DNA from: an uncultured Treponema sp.
GTDB lineage: Bacteria; Spirochaetota; Spirochaetia; Treponematales; Treponemataceae
Direction of reading: 5' to 3'
NCBI GenBank assembly: GCA_937892225.1
Contig: CALAUH010000001.1
Coordinates: forward strand, 1 to 6,379
Length of the DNA: 6,379 bases
Positions 1 through 6,327 of this stretch are shown here, in pieces. Made by a program: the position numbers and the translations under genes. Below the pieces are notes generated by a model, which worked only from the letters and a program-made list of their open reading frames with translations, did no database searches and was not told the origin of the DNA. Positions within the stretch are counted from its first letter, which is position 1. The number at the start of each line of letters is the position of its first letter.

Positions 1-579
1 TTAGATATTGGATGTGCTTACGGACCATTTTTAAAAGCTGCAGATGAATTAGGTTTTACACCATACGGAACAGATATTTCTAAAGATGCAGTTGATTATG
101 TAAAAAAACAATTACGCTATCCTTGTACAACAAGTGCTTTTCCTGAAATTAATGTAGATAAAGAATTTGGAATTTCAAAATTCAATATTTGCACTATGTG
201 GTATGTAATTGAACATTTTAATAACTTAAATCTCGTGCTGGAAAAAGTCAGTTCACTTGTACAGAAAGATGGTATTTTTGCATTTTCAACTCCTTCTGCA
301 AAAGGAATATCAGCTAAAAGTAATAAAGATAATTTTTATAAAATCAGTCCGACAGATCATTTTTCAGTCTGGGAGCCTGATGGTGCAAATAAAATACTTA
401 AAAAATTTGGATTTAAAGTAATAAAAATAGTTTCAACAGGACATCATCCGGAAAGGTTTCCTTTTGTAAAAAAACATAATATTCAAAAGGGAAGTTTTAT
501 GTGGAAAATTATTGATTTAATCAGTCATATATTTTCTCTTGGAGATACAGTAGAAATTTATTGTAAAAAAATAAATTAA
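1..579 (+). CDS. Class I SAM-dependent methyltransferase, 5'-truncated by window edge
   Basis: The reading frame is open from the first base, so the gene starts upstream of the window; 192 residues are visible. They open with LDIGCAYGPFLKAA, the glycine-rich motif I that binds S-adenosylmethionine. About 20 residues later comes YGTDIS, whose acidic residue normally contacts the SAM ribose. Next are MWYVIEHF (motif post-II type) and DGIFAFSTPS, the usual beta-strand before the substrate region. The tail, with DHFSVWEPDGANKILKKFGF and an ending EIYCKK, fits the Methyltransf_23-like small-molecule or glycan methyltransferases. The substrate cannot be told from sequence. The ATG at 196 lies inside the fold, after motif I, and is not the true start. 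The next gene begins 12 nt downstream, so the two are probably co-transcribed. The family call is secure; the specific role is unknown. Confidence 0.88.
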   Translation, partial: LDIGCAYGPFLKAADELGFTPYGTDISKDAVDYVKKQLRYPCTTSAFPEINVDKEFGISKFNICTMWYVIEHFNNLNLVLEKVSSLVQKDGIFAFSTPSAKGISAKSNKDNFYKISPTDHFSVWEPDGANKILKKFGFKVIKIVSTGHHPERFPFVKKHNIQKGSFMWKIIDLISHIFSLGDTVEIYCKKIN

Positions 580-591
580 GATGAAGGCGAT

Positions 592-2229
592 ATGAAAAAA
601 AATATATTGATTTTAGGTGCAGGATTAATGCAGAAACCTGCAATTTTATCTGCTAAAGAACTCGGTTTTAAAACATTCGTTATTGATGCTGATGAAAAAG
701 CTGTAAGTATTCAATATGCAGATGAATTTAGAAAAATCGATTTAAAAGATAAAGAAGGCATTTTAAAATATGCACTTGAAATTAAAAATAAAGAAGGATT
801 AGATGCCGTATTTACTGCAGGAACAGATTTTTCTGCTTCAGTTTCTTTTGTCAGTGAAAAATTAAATTTACCATCACATTCTTATAATGCAGCTTGTAAT
901 GCAAGTATAAAAAATATAATGCGCAGCTGTTTTGAAAAAGCAAAAGTTCCTTCACCAAAATTTTTAAAAGTTTCAAAAGATGATATCAATGAAAATTTAT
1001 TGAAAAATATTCTTAAAACACTTGATTTTCCTTTTGTAGTAAAACCTGTAGATAATATGGGAGCCAGAGGATGCAGAATGGTTCGTTCAGAAAATGAATT
1101 TGATTCTGCAGTAAAGGTTGCAACAGATTGTTCTAGAACCGGCTGTGCAATTGTAGAAGAGTATATGGATGGTCCTGAATTTTCGATTGATGCACTTGTT
1201 TATGATGGAACTTTTACAGTAACAGGTTTTGCAGAAAGACATATTTATTATCCGCCTTATTTTATAGAAATGGGACATACAATGCCTGCAGTTTTAGATA
1301 AAAAAATGCACGATGAATTGATAAGTGTTTTTGCATCAGGTGCATCAGCTTTAGGATTAACCTGCGGTGCTGCAAAAGCTGATATTAAATACACTAAAAA
1401 TGGTCCGATGATTGGAGAAATTGCTGCAAGACTTTCCGGCGGTTATATGTCTGGATGGACTTATCCATATTCATCAGATTTGAATTTAACAAAACAGGGC
1501 ATATTAATTGCCAGTGGAGAAAAACCAGAAGATTTAATCAACAGAAGAGAAAAAATTGATTTTAATCCAGGAATAAATACACATTTAAAACAGCCTTATG
1601 ATTTGTATGAAGTAAAAAGCATAAGGACTAGTGCAGAACGTGCATGGATTTCAATTCCTGGAACAGTTGAATATATAGAAAATATTACAGAATATACTGA
1701 TAAAGCTGTTTTTGATTTTTTACCTAGAGCAACAGTTGGAATTAATTCAGAAGTTGATTTCCCAAGAAATAATGTTCAGAAGTGCGGGAATGTTATTAGT
1801 GTAAGTAATGATAGAAATATTGCAATAAAAGCAAGTGAAGATGCAGTTTCAAATGTTTTTATAACATTAAAACCAAATGATAAAAAAACAGATGATTTTT
1901 TGAATAATAAAGAACTTTCAGATGAAAATAAATTTCCACCATCAGCTTTTGGCGAAATTACGGAAGAAATGTTAAAAGATATAAAAAAAATCATTCCTGC
2001 AAAAGAAAATTTAACAAAAAATATACCAAAATTCATAGAATCTGCCGATTATAATAATAGGGTAGACTGGTCTTATAATACGATTTTGCAGATTCTGCAG
2101 AAATTTGATATTTTACGACCTGATCATCCGGAACTTGACGGAATAAAATTCTGGAAAGCATTATTTAGAGGAGGTCTACAGGCTTGTGTATATGTCAGTG
2201 ATTCTACACAAACTTTAGATCAAAAATAA
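592..2229 (+). CDS. ATP-grasp domain protein (carboxylate-amine ligase-like) with C-terminal extension
   Basis: A 545-residue cytoplasmic protein. Residues 1-110 form a Rossmann-like pre-ATP-grasp domain (KKNILILGAGLMQKPAI, then FVIDAD). Residues about 111-310 are the ATP-grasp fold. Visible elements are K151 in FVVKPVDNMGARG with its glycine loop at 156-160, the hinge VEEY at 188-191, GPEFSID at 194-200, and the metal-binding strand GEIAARLSGG with E276 and R280. Residues about 340-427 resemble the usual closing domain (FPRNNVQKCGNVISVS). Family members join a carboxylate to an amine or other nucleophile through an acyl-phosphate, as in L-amino-acid ligases and PurK/PurT-type enzymes; the substrate here is unknown. 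Residues about 428-545 are an extra lysine- and acid-rich tail, with aromatic and helical stretches, that I cannot assign. The ATG is preceded by a modest AAGG-type ribosome site at 584-587. The gene lies 12 nt after the methyltransferase and 5 nt before the amidase. Arginine codons are mostly AGA/AGG (14 of 18), the local norm. Confidence 0.9.
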   Translation: MKKNILILGAGLMQKPAILSAKELGFKTFVIDADEKAVSIQYADEFRKIDLKDKEGILKYALEIKNKEGLDAVFTAGTDFSASVSFVSEKLNLPSHSYNAACNASIKNIMRSCFEKAKVPSPKFLKVSKDDINENLLKNILKTLDFPFVVKPVDNMGARGCRMVRSENEFDSAVKVATDCSRTGCAIVEEYMDGPEFSIDALVYDGTFTVTGFAERHIYYPPYFIEMGHTMPAVLDKKMHDELISVFASGASALGLTCGAAKADIKYTKNGPMIGEIAARLSGGYMSGWTYPYSSDLNLTKQGILIASGEKPEDLINRREKIDFNPGINTHLKQPYDLYEVKSIRTSAERAWISIPGTVEYIENITEYTDKAVFDFLPRATVGINSEVDFPRNNVQKCGNVISVSNDRNIAIKASEDAVSNVFITLKPNDKKTDDFLNNKELSDENKFPPSAFGEITEEMLKDIKKIIPAKENLTKNIPKFIESADYNNRVDWSYNTILQILQKFDILRPDHPELDGIKFWKALFRGGLQACVYVSDSTQTLDQK

Positions 2230-2613
2230 GTAAAATGAAGAAAAGAATATTTTTATCAACATTATTAATTTTCTCTTTATTTTCAACTGTTTTTTCAGCA
2301 ACAGATATTCCTCTATTAAAATCAGTAAAAGAACAGGGAATAACTTTATATTGGGATTCTCTTTCTGAAACAGGCATTCTGGAAAAAAATGGACATCAGA
2401 TAACATTTAGAAAAGATGAAAGTATTTTGCTTTTAGATAATCAAAGAATGATTATTTCAGAACCACCTTTGATAAAAAATAATCAGATAATGGTTTCGAC
2501 AAAATTCTTAAATGATGCCCAGAGTTATTTTAATGATTCATCATCATCTTTGTTTAAAGTCGGAGCAATTATTATTGATGCAGGACATGGTGGAAAAGAT
2601 CCCGGAGCATTAA

Positions 2614-2643
2614 AAACATATAAAATTAATAACAAGAATTCAG
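2614..2643 (+). other. Frameshift site in the amidase gene (+1 base)
   Basis: The shift must lie after the stop of the downstream frame (TAA at 2611-2613) and before the conserved EKDV motif that starts at 2644 in that frame. The most economical reading is one surplus T in AAGAATTCAGG, near 2639-2640. That would give N-N-K-(N/I)-Q-E-K-D-V, matching the usual amidase pattern after the DPGA loop. I see no long homopolymer run at this exact spot, which makes the common homopolymer type of read error less obvious. There is also no clear slippery-site or stimulator structure that would argue for programmed frameshifting. Confidence 0.7.
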
Positions 2644-3234
2644 GAAAAAGATGTAAATCTAAAAGTTGCAAAATTACTTGCACAAAGATTAAAAGCATCT
2701 TATCCGGATAAAAAGATAATACTTACAAGAGATAAAGATGTTTATTTGACTTTAGCAGAGAGAACAGATATTGCAAATAATGTGAAAGTCGGAAAAGACG
2801 AAGCGGTTTTGTTTATTTCTGTTCATCAAAATTCATCTTTAAATAAAACTTCTTCTGGTTATGAAGTCTGGTATTTATCACCAGGATACAGAAGAAATGT
2901 TTTGGATAAATCAGTTGTAGAGGAAGATAAAACTCTATATCCAATTTTAAATACAATATTGGAAGAAGAATATACAACTGAAAGTATAATGATAGCAAAA
3001 TTCATCATGGACGGACTTGAAGCACAAATCGGCAAAGAGTCTAAACCAAGAGGAATAAAAGCTGAAGAATGGTTTGTTGTTAAAAATGCAAACATGCCTA
3101 GTGTTCTGATTGAGCTTGGATTTGTATCCAATGAAAAGGAAGCAAAGCTTTTAAATAGCGATGCGTACTTGAAAAAAGCCTCTCTTGGAATATATAATGG
3201 CATCGCTGCGTTTATAACACATTTTGAACGCTCA

Positions 3235-3240
3235 AGAGGA
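3235..3240 (+). promoter_or_regulatory. Ribosome binding site fixing the GerMN gene start
   Basis: AGAGGA lies inside the amidase 3' end, ten bases before the ATG at 3251. It favours this start over the upstream TTG at 3224, which has no comparable site in front of it. Confidence 0.55.
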
Positions 3241-3250
3241 TTTACAACTA

Positions 3251-3712
3251 ATGAAAATTAAAACTATCTTTAGCAAAAAATTTATTCCACACTGGATTCT
3301 AGGAGTGCTTCTTTTGTCACTGATGATTTCAGGCATTTTGTTTTTCTGCAAATGTCCGGGTACTAGAAAAACATTTTTATTTCCTTCTGTAGAAGAAGAT
3401 GATTATGTTATCGAAACCAGATATCTGCCAAAGACACAGGGAAAAACTTTAGTTACAACTTATGTTGAACAGACTGTCCTTGGGTCAAGCATAGAAAGAA
3501 CTAAAATGCTTTTTTCACCAGGTACAAAGGTTTTATCATGTATAGAAAATGATAAATGCCTTTATATAAATTTATCATCTGACGTTTTAGCGATGGGTGA
3601 TAATGTCATAGACATAAAAGATGGCGTTGAATTATTAAAAAAGAATGTGTCACATAATTTTAATAAATTCAAAACTATCGAAGTGTTTGTGGATGGAAAA
3701 CACGCTTATTAA
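3251..3712 (+). CDS. GerMN-domain membrane-anchored protein
   Basis: A 153-residue protein with a short basic N-terminus (MKIKTIFSKK), one membrane segment at about 13-33 (WILGVLLLSLMISGILFF) and a soluble domain that should face the periplasm. The domain fits the GerMN fold: VTTYVEQTVLGS, then LFSPGTKVLSCIENDKCLYINLSSDVL, and a closing IEVFVDGK strand. GerMN domains occur in Bacillus GerM and in many non-sporulating bacteria, often beside cell-wall amidases; their biochemical role is not settled. The start at 3251 is preferred over a TTG at 3224 because it is an ATG, has AGAGGA at 3235-3240 ten bases upstream, and gives a clean membrane-anchor N-terminus. It overlaps the amidase 3' end by 11 nt, a sign of translational coupling. 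The CKCP at 33-36 falls at the end of the membrane segment; a lipobox is not evident. Confidence 0.78.
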   Translation: MKIKTIFSKKFIPHWILGVLLLSLMISGILFFCKCPGTRKTFLFPSVEEDDYVIETRYLPKTQGKTLVTTYVEQTVLGSSIERTKMLFSPGTKVLSCIENDKCLYINLSSDVLAMGDNVIDIKDGVELLKKNVSHNFNKFKTIEVFVDGKHAY

Positions 3713-3719
3713 AAAAGCG

Positions 3720-3748
3720 TTGACAAATTAAAATACTTATTGGATAAT
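3720..3748 (+). promoter_or_regulatory. Sigma-70-type promoter of flaA
   Basis: TTGACA (3720-3725, perfect -35) and GATAAT (3743-3748, five of six -10 matches) are separated by exactly 17 bases. Transcription should begin near 3754-3756, giving a leader of about 40 nt. The -35 starts only 7 bases after the GerMN stop codon. The box pattern is the housekeeping type; I see no sigma-28 flagellar promoter (TAAA...GCCGATAA) here. No terminator separates it from the upstream operon, so some read-through transcription of flaA is possible. Confidence 0.82.
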
Positions 3749-3795
3749 TGTCTATACAAGGCTACATCGAAAAGTATTTATAAAGGAGCTTCATT

Positions 3796-4914
3796 ATGAA
3801 GAAAACTTTAGGTTTTATTGCAGCTACTTTGCTGCTCTTAGGTGGCGTTGCTTTTGCTGAAGAAGCTATGCTCATCGATTTCACACAGTTGGAAAAAGAT
3901 TGTTGTGATGATGGAGACGGTGCAACACAGAACGGTCGTACAGTAATGGACTTTTCTATCAGTGCTGGAGCTACTTTCACACAGTCACAGAAAGAACTTA
4001 TGAAAACATCATTAGCTCTTCCTGAATGGGAAATTGTTTTGAATTCTTCTGCTAAATCAGTTGCAAGTTTAGCTGATTCTACAGTTGTAGCTGCTCCAGT
4101 AAAGAGTTCAGCAGATGTACCTTTTGCAGGTAGTGATGTAATGGGTGTTCGCATTGTATTCCCAACATGGAATTCAAATGCAAATGCTAAAATTATTCCA
4201 CCATTTGATATTCCTGCATATATGCCACTTTCTACTGTAGATGCAGAAGGAAATCGTACAGAATTACAGGCTGGTGAAGATACATCATCATTCAACGTAG
4301 CAAATAACCCTTCTTATGAAGGAACATTATTTGAAGGCGGATTTGGTGTTGTAAAAAATGTTGGAACAATCAAAGCTATTTCAGTAACTACATTGGGTGA
4401 AAATTATCCACACGGACTTTATGTTCACCTTACAGACAATGACGGAATCGAAAGACGTTATTTCATGGGATATCTTGGATTTGATGGTTGGAAAGAACTT
4501 CGCTGGAACAACCCACAGTATATTTCTGAAATCAGAAATCGTGAAATCCGCGTTTACCCAATTTACCCTCGTGGAACACCTTTCGTAAAATTCTCTGGAT
4601 TTGAAATTACACGTGATGCTAACCACATTGGTGGAGACTTCATCGGATATTTCAAAGATGTAAAAATTATTTACGACAAAGCTGTTCTTAAGAATGATCG
4701 TGATATTGCAGAAGAAGACTTGTGGAAGATTATTACTAAAAAAGAAACTGCACGTCAGAATGCAGAAATGCTTAAATTCGGTAATAAACAGGTTAACCGC
4801 TATATCGAAAGAACAAAACTTGCTGCAGAAGATGACTTTACAACAAGCTTAAATCCAAATGGAAATTCAAATGCTCCACGTGGATCTAATCCTGCAGATG
4901 CAAACGCTAAATAA
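3796..4914 (+). CDS. flaA: FlaA, periplasmic flagellar filament outer-layer (sheath) protein
   Basis: A 372-residue exported protein. In spirochaetes FlaA forms the sheath around the FlaB core of the periplasmic flagellum and affects filament stiffness and cell shape. Residues 1-21 are a classical signal peptide (KK, a leucine-rich core, then AFA) with cleavage expected before E22. The mature protein carries typical FlaA stretches: MGVRIVFPTWNSNANAKIIPPFDIPAYMP, the FEGGFGVVKNVGTIKAISVTTLGENYPHGLYVHL block, YFMGYLGFDGWKELRWNNPQYI and YPRGTPFVKFSGFEI. The C-terminus is a low-complexity Asn/Pro/Ala tail. The ATG follows AAAGGAG (3782-3788) at 7 bases, the best ribosome site in the window. The gene has its own promoter and terminator and is probably monocistronic. 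Arginine uses CGT/CGC in 13 of 16 cases, unlike the AGA-rich neighbours, as expected for a very abundant protein. The only two cysteines are adjacent, C36-C37, in an acidic stretch. A long antisense open frame across it is a shadow. Confidence 0.95.
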   Translation: MKKTLGFIAATLLLLGGVAFAEEAMLIDFTQLEKDCCDDGDGATQNGRTVMDFSISAGATFTQSQKELMKTSLALPEWEIVLNSSAKSVASLADSTVVAAPVKSSADVPFAGSDVMGVRIVFPTWNSNANAKIIPPFDIPAYMPLSTVDAEGNRTELQAGEDTSSFNVANNPSYEGTLFEGGFGVVKNVGTIKAISVTTLGENYPHGLYVHLTDNDGIERRYFMGYLGFDGWKELRWNNPQYISEIRNREIRVYPIYPRGTPFVKFSGFEITRDANHIGGDFIGYFKDVKIIYDKAVLKNDRDIAEEDLWKIITKKETARQNAEMLKFGNKQVNRYIERTKLAAEDDFTTSLNPNGNSNAPRGSNPADANAK

Positions 4915-4933
4915 TAAATACTAATTTATGTAG

Positions 4934-4972
4934 AAAAGCACTTTAGATTTTTATCTAAAGTGCTTTTTTTTT
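4934..4972 (+). terminator. Intrinsic terminator after flaA
   Basis: A perfect 15-bp inverted repeat (4934-4948 pairing with 4953-4967; core GCACTTTAGAT / ATCTAAAGTGC) closes a TTTT loop. It runs straight into nine T residues at 4964-4972. It begins 19 bases after the flaA stop and should end that transcript efficiently, insulating the synthetase gene whose -10 element begins about 11 bases further on. Confidence 0.93.
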
Positions 4973-4982
4973 GTACTTTTCA

Positions 4983-4991
4983 TGTTATAAT
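4983..4991 (+). promoter_or_regulatory. Extended -10 promoter of the RelA/SpoT-TPR gene, likely leaderless
   Basis: TGTTATAAT contains a perfect TATAAT (4986-4991) with the TG of an extended -10 one base before it. No -35 is seen: the properly spaced position (about 4963-4968) is the terminator T-tract. A start 6-7 bases after the -10 falls at 4997-4998, the A of the gene's ATG, and there is no Shine-Dalgarno, so the message probably has no 5' leader. The AT-rich background makes chance -10 matches common, but the exact match plus TG helps. Confidence 0.6.
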
Positions 4992-4997
4992 AAATAT

Positions 4998-6251
4998 ATG
5001 AGCGAAAATATAAATATTCCTTCTAAAGAAAAAATCAAACAGAATTATGAAAAATATAGAGATTATTTTTTAGAAACAATGAATAATATTGTTGGTATTT
5101 TACAAACAAATATAACTTTAGGTGCACAACCAACATATAAAAGCAGAGTAAAAAGCTTTAAAAGTTACTATAAAAAAATCTTAAGATTAAAACCCGAAGA
5201 AACAACAAGTGATTCTTTAATCTGTCTTACAGATATGATGGGAATCAGAATGATTTGTGCTTTTTTAGAAGATATTAATTTAGCACTGGATCAGATTAAA
5301 CAATTATTTGAAATTAAAGAAGTAGAAGTAAAAGGCGCTGATAAAAAATTTTCTGAATTTGGTTATGAATCAATTCATGTATTGGTAAAACTGCCGGATT
5401 GTTGTAAACCAAAGCTTGAAGGAAAATATAAAGAATTACAGCCATTAGATAATGAAGTTGTCTGTGAAATTCAAATTCGAACAATTTTACAGGATGCATG
5501 GGCGGAAGTTGAACATGAATTAATTTATAAAACTGAATTTTCTCCTTTTGATGCACCATTACGAAGAAAACTCGCTTCAATAAATGCTTCTTTAACTTTA
5601 GCTGATATTACTTTTCAGGAAATCCGTGATTATCAGAAAAAATTACAAAGGGAAGTTGAAGATAGAAGACAGACTTTCTATCAGATGGCAGATAATCTGT
5701 TAAATGAAAAAAGAGAAACAAAAACTGAAGAATCAATTAATAGAATTACACCATTTGTACAAGGCTCTATCGATGAACTTCTTTTACAGGCAATTCATGC
5801 ACATAACGAAGGGCATTTAGAAGAAGCTGTAAGTATATATACACGAATATTAAATGCAGTTCCTGAAAAAGATAAAAATATTATTGCAGTTATAAGTAAG
5901 CATCGTGGAATGGCATATTTTTCTATGAATAAATTTGATGAAGCAATTCTTGATTTTAATATGAGTCTTGAAAATGATCCTAATGCATATAGAACTCATT
6001 ACTATCTTGGTATTGTTTATTCAATTTTAAAACAGTATGAAAAGGCTATTTCATATTTTGATAAATCTCTAGAGATTAATAATTTTCAGGCTCATACTCA
6101 TTTTAGAAGGGCAATGGCATATTTTGAAATTCAAGAATATGAAAAATCTATGAATGATTTAAACGTTGCAATTAATCTGGGAATGGATGAAAAAGAATGT
6201 AAGTCTTTACAGGAAAAACTTACAAAAAAATTTGATATGAGTATGAAATAA
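4998..6251 (+). CDS. RelA/SpoT-domain (p)ppGpp synthetase-like protein with C-terminal TPR repeats
   Basis: A 417-residue soluble protein. Residues about 45-185 form the RelA/SpoT nucleotidyl (pyrophosphate) transferase fold: YKSRVKSF (R50, K52), DMMGIRMI (D79, R84), FGYESIHVLV (Y123, S125, H127), and EIQIRTILQDAWAEVEH (E157, Q159, R161, W168, E172, H173). Such enzymes move pyrophosphate from ATP to GDP/GTP, or in toxSAS relatives to adenine nucleotides or tRNA. No HD hydrolase precedes it and no TGS/ACT region follows, so it is a small-synthetase type. The segment before FGYESIH (GADKKFSE) lacks the RxKD or ExDD signature of long RSH enzymes. Residues 185-245 are helical and charged. Residues 260-400 contain about four TPR units (for example GHLEEAVSIYTRILNAVPE, KFDEAILDFNMSLENDP, QYEKAISYFDKSLEINN), a protein-binding scaffold. 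The start at 4998 (ATG, MSENINIP) is preferred to a TTG at 4971 that lies in the terminator T-tract. Domain calls are firm; the substrate is inferred. Confidence 0.88.
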   Translation: MSENINIPSKEKIKQNYEKYRDYFLETMNNIVGILQTNITLGAQPTYKSRVKSFKSYYKKILRLKPEETTSDSLICLTDMMGIRMICAFLEDINLALDQIKQLFEIKEVEVKGADKKFSEFGYESIHVLVKLPDCCKPKLEGKYKELQPLDNEVVCEIQIRTILQDAWAEVEHELIYKTEFSPFDAPLRRKLASINASLTLADITFQEIRDYQKKLQREVEDRRQTFYQMADNLLNEKRETKTEESINRITPFVQGSIDELLLQAIHAHNEGHLEEAVSIYTRILNAVPEKDKNIIAVISKHRGMAYFSMNKFDEAILDFNMSLENDPNAYRTHYYLGIVYSILKQYEKAISYFDKSLEINNFQAHTHFRRAMAYFEIQEYEKSMNDLNVAINLGMDEKECKSLQEKLTKKFDMSMK

Positions 6252-6274
6252 TTTAAAAAAATAACTTTTGACTA

Positions 6275-6303
6275 TTGACGAAATTTTTTAATTTTGATAT
6301 ATT
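6275..6303 (+). promoter_or_regulatory. Promoter of tRNA-Glu
   Basis: TTGACG (6275-6280) and TATATT (6298-6303) each match the sigma-70 consensus at five of six positions, with a 17-base spacer. Transcription would begin near 6309-6311, leaving about 18 nt before the mature tRNA 5' end, a normal length for RNase P processing. The promoter starts 23 bases after the synthetase stop codon, and no terminator lies between them. Confidence 0.72.
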
Positions 6304-6327
6304 ATGAAAGTCAGTTATTTCTGATAT

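Larger units (their letters stand above)
2235..3261 (+). pseudogene. N-acetylmuramoyl-L-alanine amidase (Amidase_3), split by a frameshift
   Basis: A secreted zinc amidase that would cut the bond between N-acetylmuramic acid and the stem peptide of peptidoglycan. The first frame (2235-2711) gives a signal peptide (MKKRIFLSTLLIFSLFSTVFSA, likely cleavage near residue 22), a region at about 30-105 resembling the copper-amine-oxidase-N-like domain seen in such amidases, and IIIDAGHGGKDPGAL with zinc ligand H118 (codon 2586-2588). Homology then moves to another frame, open from 2614 to 3261. That frame carries QEKDVNLKVAKLLAQRL (zinc-ligand Glu, 2644-2646), the TRD...LTLAERTDIAN signature, ISVHQNSS (zinc-ligand His, 2824-2826) and VLIELGFVSN (catalytic Glu, 3112-3114). 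Removing one base restores a 341-residue protein. As read, the first frame runs into unrelated residues and stops at 2709-2711, so neither half holds a full active site. This may be a true mutation or a sequencing or assembly error. There is only a weak ribosome site and a 5-nt gap from the ATP-grasp stop, suggesting translational coupling. The family call is firm; functional status is open. Confidence 0.87.

Noticed and set aside
3224..3250. TTG start at 3224 for the GerMN gene
   Set aside because: It lies deep in the amidase 3' end with no ribosome site, and adds a polar stretch before the membrane anchor; the ATG at 3251 has AGAGGA upstream.
2746..3261. Separate gene starting with TTG at 2746
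   Set aside because: Amidase homology in this frame extends upstream to at least 2641, so this is the rest of the frameshifted amidase, not an independent gene.
3702..3720. Hairpin ACGCTT / AAGCGT at the end of the GerMN gene as a terminator
   Set aside because: The stem is only 6 bp and is followed by TGACAAATTA, not a T-tract.
3762..4295. 177-residue open frame on the minus strand across the start of flaA
   Set aside because: It lies antisense to a certain gene, has no ribosome site, and its composition mirrors flaA codons; it is a shadow.
4971..4997. TTG start at 4971 for the synthetase gene
   Set aside because: It falls in the T-tract of the flaA terminator and upstream of the -10 box; the ATG at 4998 opens a normal protein.
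5314..5580. 88-residue minus-strand open frame inside the synthetase gene
   Set aside because: It is fully antisense to the conserved catalytic domain and resembles no family I know.
6311..6324. Small hairpin TCAG-TTATTT-CTGA in the tRNA leader
   Set aside because: Four base pairs are too few to support a regulatory structure.
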